Below, piece by piece: positions 55,933 through 64,000 of a DNA stretch of 64,000 nucleotides (position 1 is its first letter; each line of letters starts with the position of its first letter). The notes beneath the pieces were generated by a model that saw only the letters and a list, made by a program, of their open reading frames with translations, did no database searches and was not told the DNA's origin. The position numbers and the translations under genes are program-made. This stretch comes from Nitrospirales bacterium (GTDB lineage: Bacteria; Nitrospirota; Nitrospiria; Nitrospirales; UBA8639): contig BQIU01000006.1 of assembly GCA_021603905.1 (NCBI GenBank), forward strand, positions 34,708 through 98,707. The letters are read 5' to 3'.

Positions 55933-56658
55933 ATGAGAGTTCATCCAAACTTAGTATTGCTAGTCTCGTTTCTAATCGTATTTATGAGTGTGGCAGATGG
56001 TCACAGTGCGGTTGGATCAAGTCACGATGTTTGGACGACCAAAAATGCAGAAGGCCTCAAAGCCTATCGACAACAACACTACGAACAAGCCATTCAGCTT
56101 TTCCACGATGCCATTTCAAGTCTAGAGACCGACACCCAGCCTCGCGCACAAGAAGCCATCACCTTAAATAATCTGGCAGCCGCCTATGAAGGACTCAACC
56201 GATACGATGAAGCGGAATTGCATTATCTCCAATCTCTAACGATTGTCGAGCAGATACAAGGTCCCAATCATCCAGATTTGGTTCTCGGTCTCACGAACCT
56301 GGGAATCTTTCATCGAAAGCGTGGGCGCTTTGCTCAGGCTGAACGTCTGTACCAACGAAGTCTGACAATTATGGAACAGGTCTTAGGAGACAGCCATCCC
56401 CATCTCATTCCAGCACTCTTGGATTTAGCACATGTCAGTCAAGCACAAAAAGAGTTTGAGCGTTCAGAAAAATATTATAAGCGTGCCTTGAAGATTGGGA
56501 AAACTGAATTGCCTGTCGCGCATCATCAAACACAATCAATACGGATGCAGTACGCGGAACTCCTACGGCATCTGAATCGGGTGGCCGAAGCCAATTGGCT
56601 CGAAGATCAAGCCCGTCATGATCTCAATGCGCCAACCCAAAGTCCTCTTATTGAATAA
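55933..56658 (+). CDS. Exported TPR protein
   Basis: 241 residues with a signal peptide (VLLVSFLIVFMSVADGHS). The mature chain has four or five tetratricopeptide repeats of the TPR_12 / kinesin-light-chain-like type: EGLKAYRQQHYEQAIQLF, NNLAAAYEGLNRYDEAELHY, TNLGIFHRKRGRFAQAERLY, and LDLAHVSQAQKEFERSEKYY, each followed by an xG-HP-type linker. It should be a periplasmic protein-interaction scaffold. The partner is unknown. Confidence 0.8.
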   Translation: MRVHPNLVLLVSFLIVFMSVADGHSAVGSSHDVWTTKNAEGLKAYRQQHYEQAIQLFHDAISSLETDTQPRAQEAITLNNLAAAYEGLNRYDEAELHYLQSLTIVEQIQGPNHPDLVLGLTNLGIFHRKRGRFAQAERLYQRSLTIMEQVLGDSHPHLIPALLDLAHVSQAQKEFERSEKYYKRALKIGKTELPVAHHQTQSIRMQYAELLRHLNRVAEANWLEDQARHDLNAPTQSPLIE

Positions 56659-56787
56659 AACCTGAGACTATTTTGAAGATTGAGCCCAAAACATCTGCGA
56701 CATGCTTGATTTGTAATGTAGAGAGAATCGACGGATTGACCGATTTGGGATCGACAATGTAGAAGTTGCAGCCTCGACAAAGACGAT

Positions 56788-57858
56788 TTACACATTGAAC
56801 TTAAAGTGACAGACATCTCCATCTTTGACCACGTATTCTTTGCCTTCCGAACGGATCAATCCTTTTTCACGAAGCGTCACTTCCAAGCCATGTTGATCGA
56901 TATCGGAATAGTGGTAGATATCCGCCTTGATAAACCCTTTCTCAAAATCTGAATGGATAACACCGGCGGCTTGTGGTGCTTTCGTTCCAACAGGAATCGT
57001 CCACCCGCGAACCTCTTGGGGACCTCCCGTAAAGTACGAGCAGAGTCCCAGCGTCACATAGGCGGCAACAATAACTTTTTCGAGGCCGCTGTGTTCCATC
57101 CCCAAGTCGTTCATAAACATTTCTCGATCCTCACCGGAAAGCTCAGCAATTTCACTTTCCAGCTTCCCACACAAGACCACAGATTTTGAGCCGCGTGCCT
57201 CTGCAAATGCTTGAAAGTCAGCAATAACAGCCGCATCTGGGCTTTCATCAGTATTGCCAACATACAAAATTGGGTGTGTGGTTAAGAGGAAGTAGGGTTT
57301 CAGCAATTCAGGGTCAAGGCCAAGCTGACGCGCGGGCGTCCCGGCTTCAAGCCCGTTTTTGAGCGTATCCAGAATTTCAAGTGTGTCTTTTGAAAGTTTG
57401 TCTCCAGCACGGGCTTTCCCTGACACTTTGTCATATTGCCGAGAGATACTGTCGAGGTCTGCAAGCATTAGCTCAGTTTCGATGACTTCAATATCGCGCT
57501 TCGGATCCACGCTCCCCATGGTATGGACGACTTCCTTATCTTCAAAAAGACGCACCATATGAAGTATCGCGTCCACTTCTCGAATGTTCGCAAGAAACTT
57601 ATTCCCAAGACCTTCCCCTTGAGCCGCCCCTTTCACTAATCCGGCGATGTCGACAAAGCGACACGAAGCAGGAATCGTCTTTTTGGGATGAAAGATCTCG
57701 GTGAGACGGGTTAAACGAGCATCGGGAACACCGACGACTCCAACATTTGGTTCGATGGTGGTGAAGGGGTAATTCGACGCAGCGGCGGTGCCGGATGTCA
57801 GGGCATTAAAAATTGTGGATTTACCCACATTTGGAAGACCAACGATACCAATTTCCAT
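56788..57858 (-). CDS. ychF: Redox-regulated ATPase YchF (Obg family, OLA1)
   Basis: 356 residues, close to the usual 363. The P-loop is GLPNVGKST at the N-terminus, switch region YPFTTIEPNVGVV, and the G3 position is DIAGLVKGA. The G4 position reads NTDE, where the family usually has NVDE; this non-NKxD motif gives the family its ATP preference. The C-terminal TGS domain holds FTGGPQEVRGWTIPVGTKAPQAAG and IHSDFEKGFIKADIY. It binds ribosomes and is involved in stress response. It is convergent with the TPR gene. Confidence 0.95.
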   Translation of the reverse strand: MEIGIVGLPNVGKSTIFNALTSGTAAASNYPFTTIEPNVGVVGVPDARLTRLTEIFHPKKTIPASCRFVDIAGLVKGAAQGEGLGNKFLANIREVDAILHMVRLFEDKEVVHTMGSVDPKRDIEVIETELMLADLDSISRQYDKVSGKARAGDKLSKDTLEILDTLKNGLEAGTPARQLGLDPELLKPYFLLTTHPILYVGNTDESPDAAVIADFQAFAEARGSKSVVLCGKLESEIAELSGEDREMFMNDLGMEHSGLEKVIVAAYVTLGLCSYFTGGPQEVRGWTIPVGTKAPQAAGVIHSDFEKGFIKADIYHYSDIDQHGLEVTLREKGLIRSEGKEYVVKDGDVCHFKFNV

Positions 57859-57942
57859 AAGAAGCGCACTCTAGCAGAAAAACAATACGTAGATCCTTAA
57901 GCCAAAAGCCCTATCAGGAACAGCACATCAGGACTGACAGCA

Positions 57943-59304
57943 CTAAGGATTGTTAAGAAATGAAATCATATCTTGTAAAGTCTGAGTATCGGTCACGAAT
58001 TCGGTATGACCAACATCGTATTCTCGAACTGTTGTACTAAATGATTCCTGATAGGCCGCGGGGAGCAACGCTGAACGGACCGTGACCGTCTCGTCACCAT
58101 CCTCATATAATATAGCCGGATCGATCGCCCGAGGAAGTTTTTCTGGGTTTCCATTATCAAAATACAGTGAGTTAGGACCTTGCCCATTCTTTTTCATCCA
58201 TACTCCATTCGCTAAGGTCGGTCGACCCTTCGCATACAAATACAACAGAGGGAGGCGGTTTGGGGTTGAAGATTGCCTCGGAGTACGAAGCAACCCAAGG
58301 AACTGCTGTGAGCGACGAAGCCAAAACGAAGTGTAGTCAGCACGACGCCTCATGATTTCAGCAGACATGTTTTGAGGCTTGCTCAGTAACCCCCATCCAG
58401 ACTGCTTCCAATTCTCTGGATTTCGAATCATCTGTGTTAACGGTTCTAGGGTAGGGGAGAGAAGTTGATCGGTATCAAGAAACGGTAATGTATAGTAGCT
58501 AGAAGGAAATGAAGAGTAGGCTTCTGCCGTGAGCATCGACGTATTGAACTTCACCGTCACGCCAAAATTCATGTTACGCAACGAGTTCATGACTCCAAGA
58601 AACGGGACTCCAGCCATGATCACTCTTGTAATATTACCTGTGCCTTCCCATGTTTCAACAGCTGTGCCCATCTCCTGGGTGCCGTAACGCAGGTAGTAAC
58701 TGACAATCAATCCGCCAAGGCTATGTGCAACCAGTGCAATATCGTGCGTCCCTTTTGCTTGGAGCTGTTGGATCATGGCATCCAGACGTATCACAGAATC
58801 CATCAAGTCTTTTCGCCAATCATAGGAGAAGGCGATGACTTCCATGTCACGATCAGTCTCCGAACGAAGGATGTCGATCAAGGGACCGTAAACGTCAACT
58901 TCATAGATATACGGAACGATTGGAACCTGATCCAGTATGAGGTCGGGACGCAAATCAATGGCATTGGTTAATTCGAGACCTGGAACAGGAAGCGTCAACG
59001 GTTGATTGCCGAACAAGGCTTCGCTTGCCGATATCCAAATTAGGTGTTCATCTGAACTTCTTAGCAAGCGCGTGCCGTAGTACCCAGGAACGACAATAAT
59101 GGCAGATGTTGGATTGTCGATAATATCCGATGAATTGACATGCTCAGCGCCACAACCGGACAGTGCTCCGCTCACGATTAGCAAAAGAAAGACGGGCACG
59201 CCGAAAAGGATATGACGTTTAGCATCCGCAATCTTGTGTGTGAACGTTAACCTATCGGCGATTCGGCGGACATGTTGTTTGAAAGAAAACGAAAAGAAGT
59301 TCAT
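57943..59304 (-). CDS. LCAT-like alpha/beta-hydrolase lipoprotein
   Basis: 453 residues from the ATG at 59304. A polar extension of about 30 residues precedes the signal segment FGVPVFLLLIVSGALSGC; C51 would be the lipidated cysteine. The mature part has VVPGYYGTRLLR (oxyanion region) and the nucleophile elbow VAHSLGG with S195. The catalytic Asp is probably in YEDGDETVTVRS and the His in DVGHTEFVTD. This resembles the lecithin:cholesterol acyltransferase / phospholipid:diacylglycerol acyltransferase family. It could be a lipase or acyltransferase on membrane lipids facing the periplasm. There are no obvious partner genes. Confidence 0.8.
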   Translation of the reverse strand: MNFFSFSFKQHVRRIADRLTFTHKIADAKRHILFGVPVFLLLIVSGALSGCGAEHVNSSDIIDNPTSAIIVVPGYYGTRLLRSSDEHLIWISASEALFGNQPLTLPVPGLELTNAIDLRPDLILDQVPIVPYIYEVDVYGPLIDILRSETDRDMEVIAFSYDWRKDLMDSVIRLDAMIQQLQAKGTHDIALVAHSLGGLIVSYYLRYGTQEMGTAVETWEGTGNITRVIMAGVPFLGVMNSLRNMNFGVTVKFNTSMLTAEAYSSFPSSYYTLPFLDTDQLLSPTLEPLTQMIRNPENWKQSGWGLLSKPQNMSAEIMRRRADYTSFWLRRSQQFLGLLRTPRQSSTPNRLPLLYLYAKGRPTLANGVWMKKNGQGPNSLYFDNGNPEKLPRAIDPAILYEDGDETVTVRSALLPAAYQESFSTTVREYDVGHTEFVTDTQTLQDMISFLNNP

Positions 59305-59438
59305 CGGTAATTGTCAATCAGACCGCGATGAGCATATGAAGCAGAATCGTTCCGTCACAGCATTTCATCAGGACACTGCGCGGAGAAAAGAAAGCGGATC
59401 GAACGTTCGAGAAACTGTCAAGGAAAAAATCTGAATAG

Positions 59439-59876
59439 TCATGTCTTGCCGTGTTTCTGAGGTACGTTTCTTCCTTCCTCTAAATCCAGCAAGTCAGCCC
59501 ATGCGTTAATATCCTGGCGTCCTGGATCAAGCGAGTCTCTGACTTCTCGAAAGAACACCCACTTTTCTTCAGAGTCCGGACCCCGGTTCAACATCATGAC
59601 ATTCCAGTCTTGAATTTCTTGTGCGGTCCGAGGCGTCGCATGTTGCGAGATCCACTGAACGATCTCATCATCTGTTCGCATTTCTACAGCAGCAAGCAGA
59701 TCATCCCCTGAAATTCCAGTGAAATCGAGAAACCGCGCGTCCAGCGGACAAGGATAGATGTACTCGCCAAGTGTTCCGGCACACTTGGCGCGACATTTAT
59801 CTATGATACGTGGTAAGTGAACGTACGGTCCTAATCGTTCTTTTAGACTTCTGGGATACTGAGTGCGAAGATCCAT
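59439..59876 (-). CDS. DUF5069-family protein
   Basis: 145 residues from the ATG at 59876; a TTG at 59891 is possible but less likely. DUF5069 features are PRSLKERLGPYVHLPRIIDKCRA and GTLGEYIYPCPLDARFLDFTGI, which match the family closely, and a C-terminal WVFFREVRDSLDPGR segment. The family's function is unknown; it is found in Verrucomicrobia, Planctomycetes, Nitrospira and others. It is probably cytoplasmic. It is separated from the upstream DUF3386 gene by a strong terminator. Confidence 0.85.
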   Translation of the reverse strand: MDLRTQYPRSLKERLGPYVHLPRIIDKCRAKCAGTLGEYIYPCPLDARFLDFTGISGDDLLAAVEMRTDDEIVQWISQHATPRTAQEIQDWNVMMLNRGPDSEEKWVFFREVRDSLDPGRQDINAWADLLDLEEGRNVPQKHGKT

Positions 59877-59901
59877 AGGAGAGAAAAACAATGAAAGAAA
59901 A

Positions 59902-59943
59902 CAGAAGCGAGAAAAGTCCTATAGACGACTTTTCTCGCTTCTG
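59902..59943 (-). terminator. Rho-independent terminator of the DUF3386 gene
   Basis: A perfect 17-bp stem (59902-59918 with 59927-59943) and an 8-base loop lie 10 bp beyond the stop of the minus-strand gene at 59953. On the minus strand it is followed by TTTTCTTTCATTG. Stem length and the T-rich tail make this a strong candidate. Confidence 0.85.
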
Positions 59944-59952
59944 CGTGTAAGC

Positions 59953-60627
59953 CTACAGCATTTTATGGTTATCAAAGGTTAAAGTCTTCGTCACAATCGC
60001 ATTATTTTCGTAAGAAATAATCCGTCGGGTTGCCGGCAAATCGGATGCCCCAATCCGAGTGTGAGTATCGGAGAAACTTTCAACATTCGTTAACGATCCA
60101 TCTTTGGGAGAGAAGTAATACACCGTATATCGGGTCGTCAGATTTTTTTGATCTTGAGTAATCGCACTATCTTCAACATTGATCGTAAACGCTACATAGG
60201 GCATCTTTCGATTAATTTGAGTAATGCGATTGTCTTTAACACGATACCATGAACCCATGCCATCTCCATTAATGGTGACGCGTTGTCCCATCGGATGACT
60301 GTCGTCGCCTTCTAAGGTTAAGGCATATTTGCCATCGGATTCTTCAAAGCTTCGTGGTCCGCGATGAGTCGCAATCATCCCAATTTGGTTTTGTGCCCAT
60401 TTTTTCAAGTCTTCATCGGCAATATCTACGGTCACATCTTTCGAATTTTTGACAGTAACGGTGCCCTTCGTTTCTTTCCCGTCGACATTGATTCGAAGAT
60501 CGGCCTGAAACCCGTTAAAATCTGGTTGCCAACGCGCGGTCCGTTCAAACGCGCCTCGCAGTAAATCTTTGGCCTTGGGATCGTCTTGAACAGTTGTTGC
60601 GTTCTCTTCGCGAGTATACATTTCCAT
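59953..60627 (-). CDS. DUF3386-family protein
   Basis: 224 residues from the ATG at 60627, which has GAGGAG 8 bases upstream; a start at 60693 would lie at or upstream of the predicted transcription start. DUF3386 features: DLLRGAFERTARWQPDFNGFQADL near the N-terminus, VTVKNSKDVTVDIADEDLKKW, then IATHRGPRSFEESDGKYAL, and VKDNRITQINRKM. The family is best known from cyanobacteria and plants and has no established function. There is no signal peptide. Own promoter and strong terminator mean that it is a single-gene unit. Confidence 0.85.
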   Translation of the reverse strand: MEMYTREENATTVQDDPKAKDLLRGAFERTARWQPDFNGFQADLRINVDGKETKGTVTVKNSKDVTVDIADEDLKKWAQNQIGMIATHRGPRSFEESDGKYALTLEGDDSHPMGQRVTINGDGMGSWYRVKDNRITQINRKMPYVAFTINVEDSAITQDQKNLTTRYTVYYFSPKDGSLTNVESFSDTHTRIGASDLPATRRIISYENNAIVTKTLTFDNHKML

Positions 60628-60697
60628 ACCTATCGTCTCCTCATAATGTAAGTAATAAACATTTGAACCAGATCTCATATGACAAAGTGTCAACCGT

Positions 60698-60727
60698 ATT
60701 ATAGAGAATCAACTTTCTGATGAACAA
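60698..60727 (-). promoter_or_regulatory. Sigma-70 promoter of the DUF3386 gene
   Basis: On the minus strand TTGTTC (60722-60727) and a perfect TATAAT (60698-60703) are separated by 18 bases. Transcription would start near 60691, giving a leader of about 64 bases with GAGGAG in front of the ATG at 60627. Confidence 0.55.
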
Positions 60728-60861
60728 CCACATGCCTGATTTCAAGGAAAAGAAATATAATTACGTGAAATACGTTCATTCGAACATCGTGGATCGACAG
60801 GTTTCCAGTATCCACTTTGGCATTCCACTTGCTCATTTCACTCTAGGAAGGAAATTGACTT

Positions 60862-61788
60862 ATGTATGTACTTGTCACAGGTGGAGCCGGTTTTATTGGC
60901 TCCCATTCAGTAGAAGCGCTATTAAAGATTGGGGCGCGAGTTCGTGTTCTAGATAATTTCTCCACCGGAAAACGGCAAAATTTACCTAGTCATCCCAATT
61001 TAGAGATCTTGTCTGGAGATATTCAAGATGTCAAAGACATCAGCCATGCCGTTGCAAATGTCACGCATATCCTGCATTTAGCGGCGCAAGTTTCCGTTCA
61101 GGACTCTCTGGTCCATCCAACCAAATCATGCAGTATCAATATCCAAGGGTTTGTCAATGTACTCGAAGCTGCACGAAAACATCAGGTTGACCGAATGGTC
61201 TACGCCTCAAGTGCAGCCGTTTATGGATATCCTCAACAACTACCCATTGCAGAAGACGATGCCGTTCATCCCATTTCACCCTATGGGTTAGAAAAAAGTG
61301 TCAATGATCAATACGCTGACTTATTTCATTCGTTGTTTAACTGTTCCATGCTTGGCGTACGCTATTTTAACGTGTATGGACCACGACAGGATCCGAAATC
61401 CCCATATGCCGGCGTCATCAGTAAGTTTATACATTTCATTGAACAGCAACAACCGCTGACCGTCTTTGGGGATGGAAGTCAAACTCGAGATTTTGTCTTT
61501 GTGTCTGATGTGGCCAAAGCTAATGTCGCAGCTCTCAGATCTGATGCCACAGGAGTCTGTCATGTGGCCACTGGAACGAGTCGAAGTTTATTAGACATGA
61601 TTCAAGTCCTTTCGACCTGCATCGGCCGTGAACTCCAGGTGATTCATCAGGATGCGCAAGCAGGAGATATTCCGCATTCCGCTGCGCATGTTGAAAAGCT
61701 CGCTCAAGCCTTAGGCGTTCAATGCTCCACTCGCTTTGAAGATGGCTTGCGGATTTTATTGAAAGAAGTCTTAGGATCGAAAGGCTAG
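60862..61788 (+). CDS. SDR-family UDP-sugar 4-epimerase, PelX-like
   Basis: 308 residues. NAD-binding motif TGGAGFIGSH at about 6-15, VYASSAAVYG in the middle, and the catalytic Tyr/Lys in SPYGLEKSVNDQYA. The block YFNVYGPRQDPKSPYAGVISKF is typical of GalE/WbpP-type epimerases, which interconvert UDP-GlcNAc and UDP-GalNAc or glucose and galactose. AGGAAGG lies about 10 bases before the ATG. Its stop is 2 bp before the start of the PelA-like gene. In several pel loci a UDP-GlcNAc C4-epimerase (PelX) is present and supplies GalNAc for the Pel polysaccharide, so this role is likely here. Confidence 0.85.
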   Translation: MYVLVTGGAGFIGSHSVEALLKIGARVRVLDNFSTGKRQNLPSHPNLEILSGDIQDVKDISHAVANVTHILHLAAQVSVQDSLVHPTKSCSINIQGFVNVLEAARKHQVDRMVYASSAAVYGYPQQLPIAEDDAVHPISPYGLEKSVNDQYADLFHSLFNCSMLGVRYFNVYGPRQDPKSPYAGVISKFIHFIEQQQPLTVFGDGSQTRDFVFVSDVAKANVAALRSDATGVCHVATGTSRSLLDMIQVLSTCIGRELQVIHQDAQAGDIPHSAAHVEKLAQALGVQCSTRFEDGLRILLKEVLGSKG

Positions 61789-61790
61789 GG

Positions 61791-64000
61791 GTGGATCGTC
61801 GTTCAATCCATAAACGTATCCGTGTTGTTCTCTGCCTGGCATGCATCGTCATGGCCCAGGCGGCTCAAGGATGGAGCGCCAATTTCAGTGTGGCCTTTTT
61901 TTATGGCGAACATGCCCCTCTTGATGAATTACACGCTTTCGATGTCGTCGTTATTGAGCCTGATCATCACTATGATCCCAATGCCTATCGCACATCACAA
62001 AGTGAATTATTCGCATACGTGAGCTTAGGGGAATTTGCCTCGTCTCGCGCCTACGCACAGACGGTTCCCAAACAATGGGTGTTAGGGAAAAACTCCATTT
62101 GGGATTCGCAGATCATTGATCAAAGTCAGGAGGCCTGGCCAACCTTCGTGATCGAACACATTATCGGGCCGCTCTGGAAGCAAGGTTTTCGAGGCTTTTT
62201 CCTTGATACGCTCGACTCTTATCACCTCGTCGCAAGCACGGCAGAAGAAAAACAGCATCAAGAACAGGGGTTGAGTCGAGTGATACGTGCCATCAAACGG
62301 ACCTATCCTGACGCAAAGCTGATTTTCAATCGAGGGTTTGAAATCATTCCTACCGTAGCTGACCATGTTTTTGCGGTGGCCGCAGAATCAGTGTTTCGAG
62401 GATGGGATCAACAGAGGAGTCGCTACGTCGAAGTATCACAAAACGATCGACAATGGCTTGTACAACAATTACAGACGATACAACAATCCCATGATATACC
62501 AGCCATTGTCATCGATTACCTCCCACCACAGAGCCGAAAAGACGCACGAGACGTGGCCCGAAAGATTCAGGACCTCGGCATGATTCCCTGGGTGAGCACA
62601 CCTGAATTGAATTTGTTAGGCATTGGAGCCGTTGAGGTCATGCCGCGAAAAATTTTGGCGGTATATGATAGTGCCCGTGATCCTCAACCTGTGCATAGCG
62701 ACCTGCATCGCTTCATTGATTTTCCGTTAAATCACCTGGGCTATGTGTCAACACATCATGATGTCAGATCACCATTACCGGACTATCCATTAACTGGTCG
62801 GTACGCAGGGATTGTGGTGTGGGTATCAGGAGACCAACATCCCTGGAGCCAGGAATTCCACCTATGGGTGCAGAAGCAAATTCATCAAGGCATCCGAATT
62901 GTCTTCTTCGATTCATTTGGATTTCCCTTAGAAGAGCCATATCTTACTCCACTAGATTTATCCGTCGATCCCCTTGGTAAACCAGTAACGAACGTGCATT
63001 TTTCAATTAAAGACCCTCGAATGGGTTACGAGATCGACCCGATTCCCAAGCGACGTGGATTTGTTTCACTAACGCTTGAACTCGGGGAATCGCTGTTACA
63101 GGTGGAATCACTTGATGGGCAACGCCAGGATGTTGTTGCGATTACGCCTTGGGGAGGCTATGCCCTCTTTCCGTATGCCGTGATCCAGCTTCCCAACCTA
63201 GAACATTCTCGTTGGGTTTTTGACCCGATTCGTTTTCTACAAGACACGCTTCGGTTAGCGCCTATGCCTGTTCCCGATACGACAACTCAGAATGGACGTC
63301 GACTACTCTTGACACATATTGATGGGGATGGATTTCCGAGTTTAGCCGAATTTCCTGGGAAACGGTATGCCGGAGAAGTGCTGTATCGAAATATCCTGAA
63401 AAAGTACCAAGTCCCAACAACGCTCTCAGTCATAGAAGGGGAGATTGGTGCTCAAGGGCTCTATCCGAAACTGACTCCACGATTTGAAAAAACAGCCCGA
63501 GCGATGTTTGCCTTAAAGCATGTCGAAATGGCCAGCCATTCGTACTCTCACCCACTCGTGTGGCGGGAGTTTGTGATTTCTGGTCCTAATAGTCCCGGCG
63601 ATTACAATTTGAACATACCAGATTATGTATACGGTCCTGAAAGTCTCACGCGAGAAATCAAAGGTTCGATTGATTACATCAATTCGACGTTAGCCCCGCC
63701 AGATAAACGGGTTCAAGTTTTTTTATGGACAGGTGACTGTAACCCTGCCGCGGAAGCCGTAGATTTAACCTACGAGATTCAGGTCGGAAATATGAACGGC
63801 GGGGATACCATCATGACGAAACAACATAACTCTTTGACAGCGGTAGCCGCATTCGGAATTCAAAAGGGTAAGCATTACCAAATCTATGCACCGAATCAAA
63901 ACGAAAATATTTATACGAATGAATGGACCGGTCCCTACTACGGATTTGAGCGTGTGATTGAAACCTTTCAACTCACCGATCGTCCAAGACGACTCAAACC
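61791..64000 (+). CDS. pelA: PelA-like glycoside hydrolase / polysaccharide deacetylase, 3' end missing
   Basis: Open frame of 736 complete codons from a GTG at 61791 (AAAGG about 8 bases upstream) to the right edge. Signal peptide: VVLCLACIVMAQAAQG. The hydrolase domain (GH114/PelA type) begins SVAFFYGEHAPLDELHAFDVVVIEPD, includes LFAYVSLGEF and QGFRGFFLDTLDS, and has NRGFE at 180-184 with a likely catalytic Glu. A middle domain follows. A NodB-like deacetylase starts near residue 504, with THIDGDGF (508-515; metal-binding Asp) and ASHSYSHP (581-588; metal-binding His pair). In Pseudomonas PelA both activities act on periplasmic Pel polymer. The rest of the pel genes would lie beyond the window. 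Confidence 0.88.
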   Translation, partial: MDRRSIHKRIRVVLCLACIVMAQAAQGWSANFSVAFFYGEHAPLDELHAFDVVVIEPDHHYDPNAYRTSQSELFAYVSLGEFASSRAYAQTVPKQWVLGKNSIWDSQIIDQSQEAWPTFVIEHIIGPLWKQGFRGFFLDTLDSYHLVASTAEEKQHQEQGLSRVIRAIKRTYPDAKLIFNRGFEIIPTVADHVFAVAAESVFRGWDQQRSRYVEVSQNDRQWLVQQLQTIQQSHDIPAIVIDYLPPQSRKDARDVARKIQDLGMIPWVSTPELNLLGIGAVEVMPRKILAVYDSARDPQPVHSDLHRFIDFPLNHLGYVSTHHDVRSPLPDYPLTGRYAGIVVWVSGDQHPWSQEFHLWVQKQIHQGIRIVFFDSFGFPLEEPYLTPLDLSVDPLGKPVTNVHFSIKDPRMGYEIDPIPKRRGFVSLTLELGESLLQVESLDGQRQDVVAITPWGGYALFPYAVIQLPNLEHSRWVFDPIRFLQDTLRLAPMPVPDTTTQNGRRLLLTHIDGDGFPSLAEFPGKRYAGEVLYRNILKKYQVPTTLSVIEGEIGAQGLYPKLTPRFEKTARAMFALKHVEMASHSYSHPLVWREFVISGPNSPGDYNLNIPDYVYGPESLTREIKGSIDYINSTLAPPDKRVQVFLWTGDCNPAAEAVDLTYEIQVGNMNGGDTIMTKQHNSLTAVAAFGIQKGKHYQIYAPNQNENIYTNEWTGPYYGFERVIETFQLTDRPRRLK

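Noticed and set aside
59234..59434. Plus-strand frame overlapping the start of the LCAT-like gene
   Set aside because: It is mostly antisense to the hydrolase gene, and the remaining 32 codons have no features.
1..64000. CRISPR array, rRNA or prophage
   Set aside because: No regularly spaced direct repeats, no rRNA-like tracts and no phage structural genes were noticed on reading both strands.

Overview
The window comes from a Gram-negative bacterium: it carries lpxD, an MsbA-type ABC exporter, several lipoproteins with lipoboxes and Wza-type export proteins. Base composition looks moderate, somewhat below 50% GC by eye. The mix of DUF3386 and DUF5069 proteins, an active/inactive M16 peptidase pair, a sulfite-oxidase-like protein, an ExeA/Wzz/Wza-type exopolysaccharide locus and a Pel-like cluster would fit a Nitrospirota (Nitrospira-like) genome. 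That placement is inference and was not tested by any search. No rRNA, tRNA or CRISPR array was recognised.

Layout. 1-2748 (minus): three secreted proteins of unknown role, the last running off the left edge. 3170-3982: proC, apparently on a leaderless transcript. 4000-8224 (minus): coaE, trxB, thiI and a polytopic membrane protein. 8394-17247 (plus): envelope and protein quality-control genes, namely a secreted beta-helix protein, a small ORF, a sulfite-oxidase-like protein, two overlapping M16 peptidase genes, an M48 lipoprotein, a seven-repeat BNR/propeller lipoprotein and a ClpX with an unusual cysteine-rich N-terminus.

17992-48851 is a large exopolysaccharide (EPS) island with long AT-rich gaps. 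The plus-strand half encodes an initiating phosphoglycosyltransferase, Gmd and Fcl (GDP-fucose), a UbiA-type prenyltransferase with its separate HAD partner (polyprenyl-phosphoryl pentose type), a GT39, a WecG/TagA transferase, a Wzx-like flippase and a beta-helix protein. A minus-strand sulfotransferase gene lies among them. The minus-strand half, read from 48851 downwards, encodes two near-identical short Wza-like lipoproteins, a chimera of a Wzz coiled coil and a Wza export domain, a Wzz/GumC copolymerase, an ExeA-type ATPase with a LysM domain, a BY-kinase-like protein with a degenerate P-loop, two more beta-helix paralogues, an O-antigen ligase/polymerase, a GT4 and a second sulfotransferase. 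A decayed IS256-family transposase lies between two beta-helix genes, and a decayed IS3-family fragment lies just outside the island. Together this looks like a Wzx/Wzy-type pathway for a fucose-containing, probably sulfated surface polysaccharide.

49951-60627 returns to housekeeping and envelope genes: a HEAT-repeat protein, def, an MsbA-like exporter, yacG, lpxD, a VanZ-like protein, a TPR protein, ychF, an LCAT-like lipoprotein, DUF5069 and DUF3386. From 60862 a second polysaccharide locus starts: an SDR epimerase (PelX-like) followed after 2 bp by a PelA-like hydrolase/deacetylase cut by the right edge.

The most unusual item is the Wzz-Wza chimera at 45661-46818, which combines the periplasmic coiled coil of the inner-membrane copolymerase with the outer-membrane exporter's Poly_export domain in one polypeptide.
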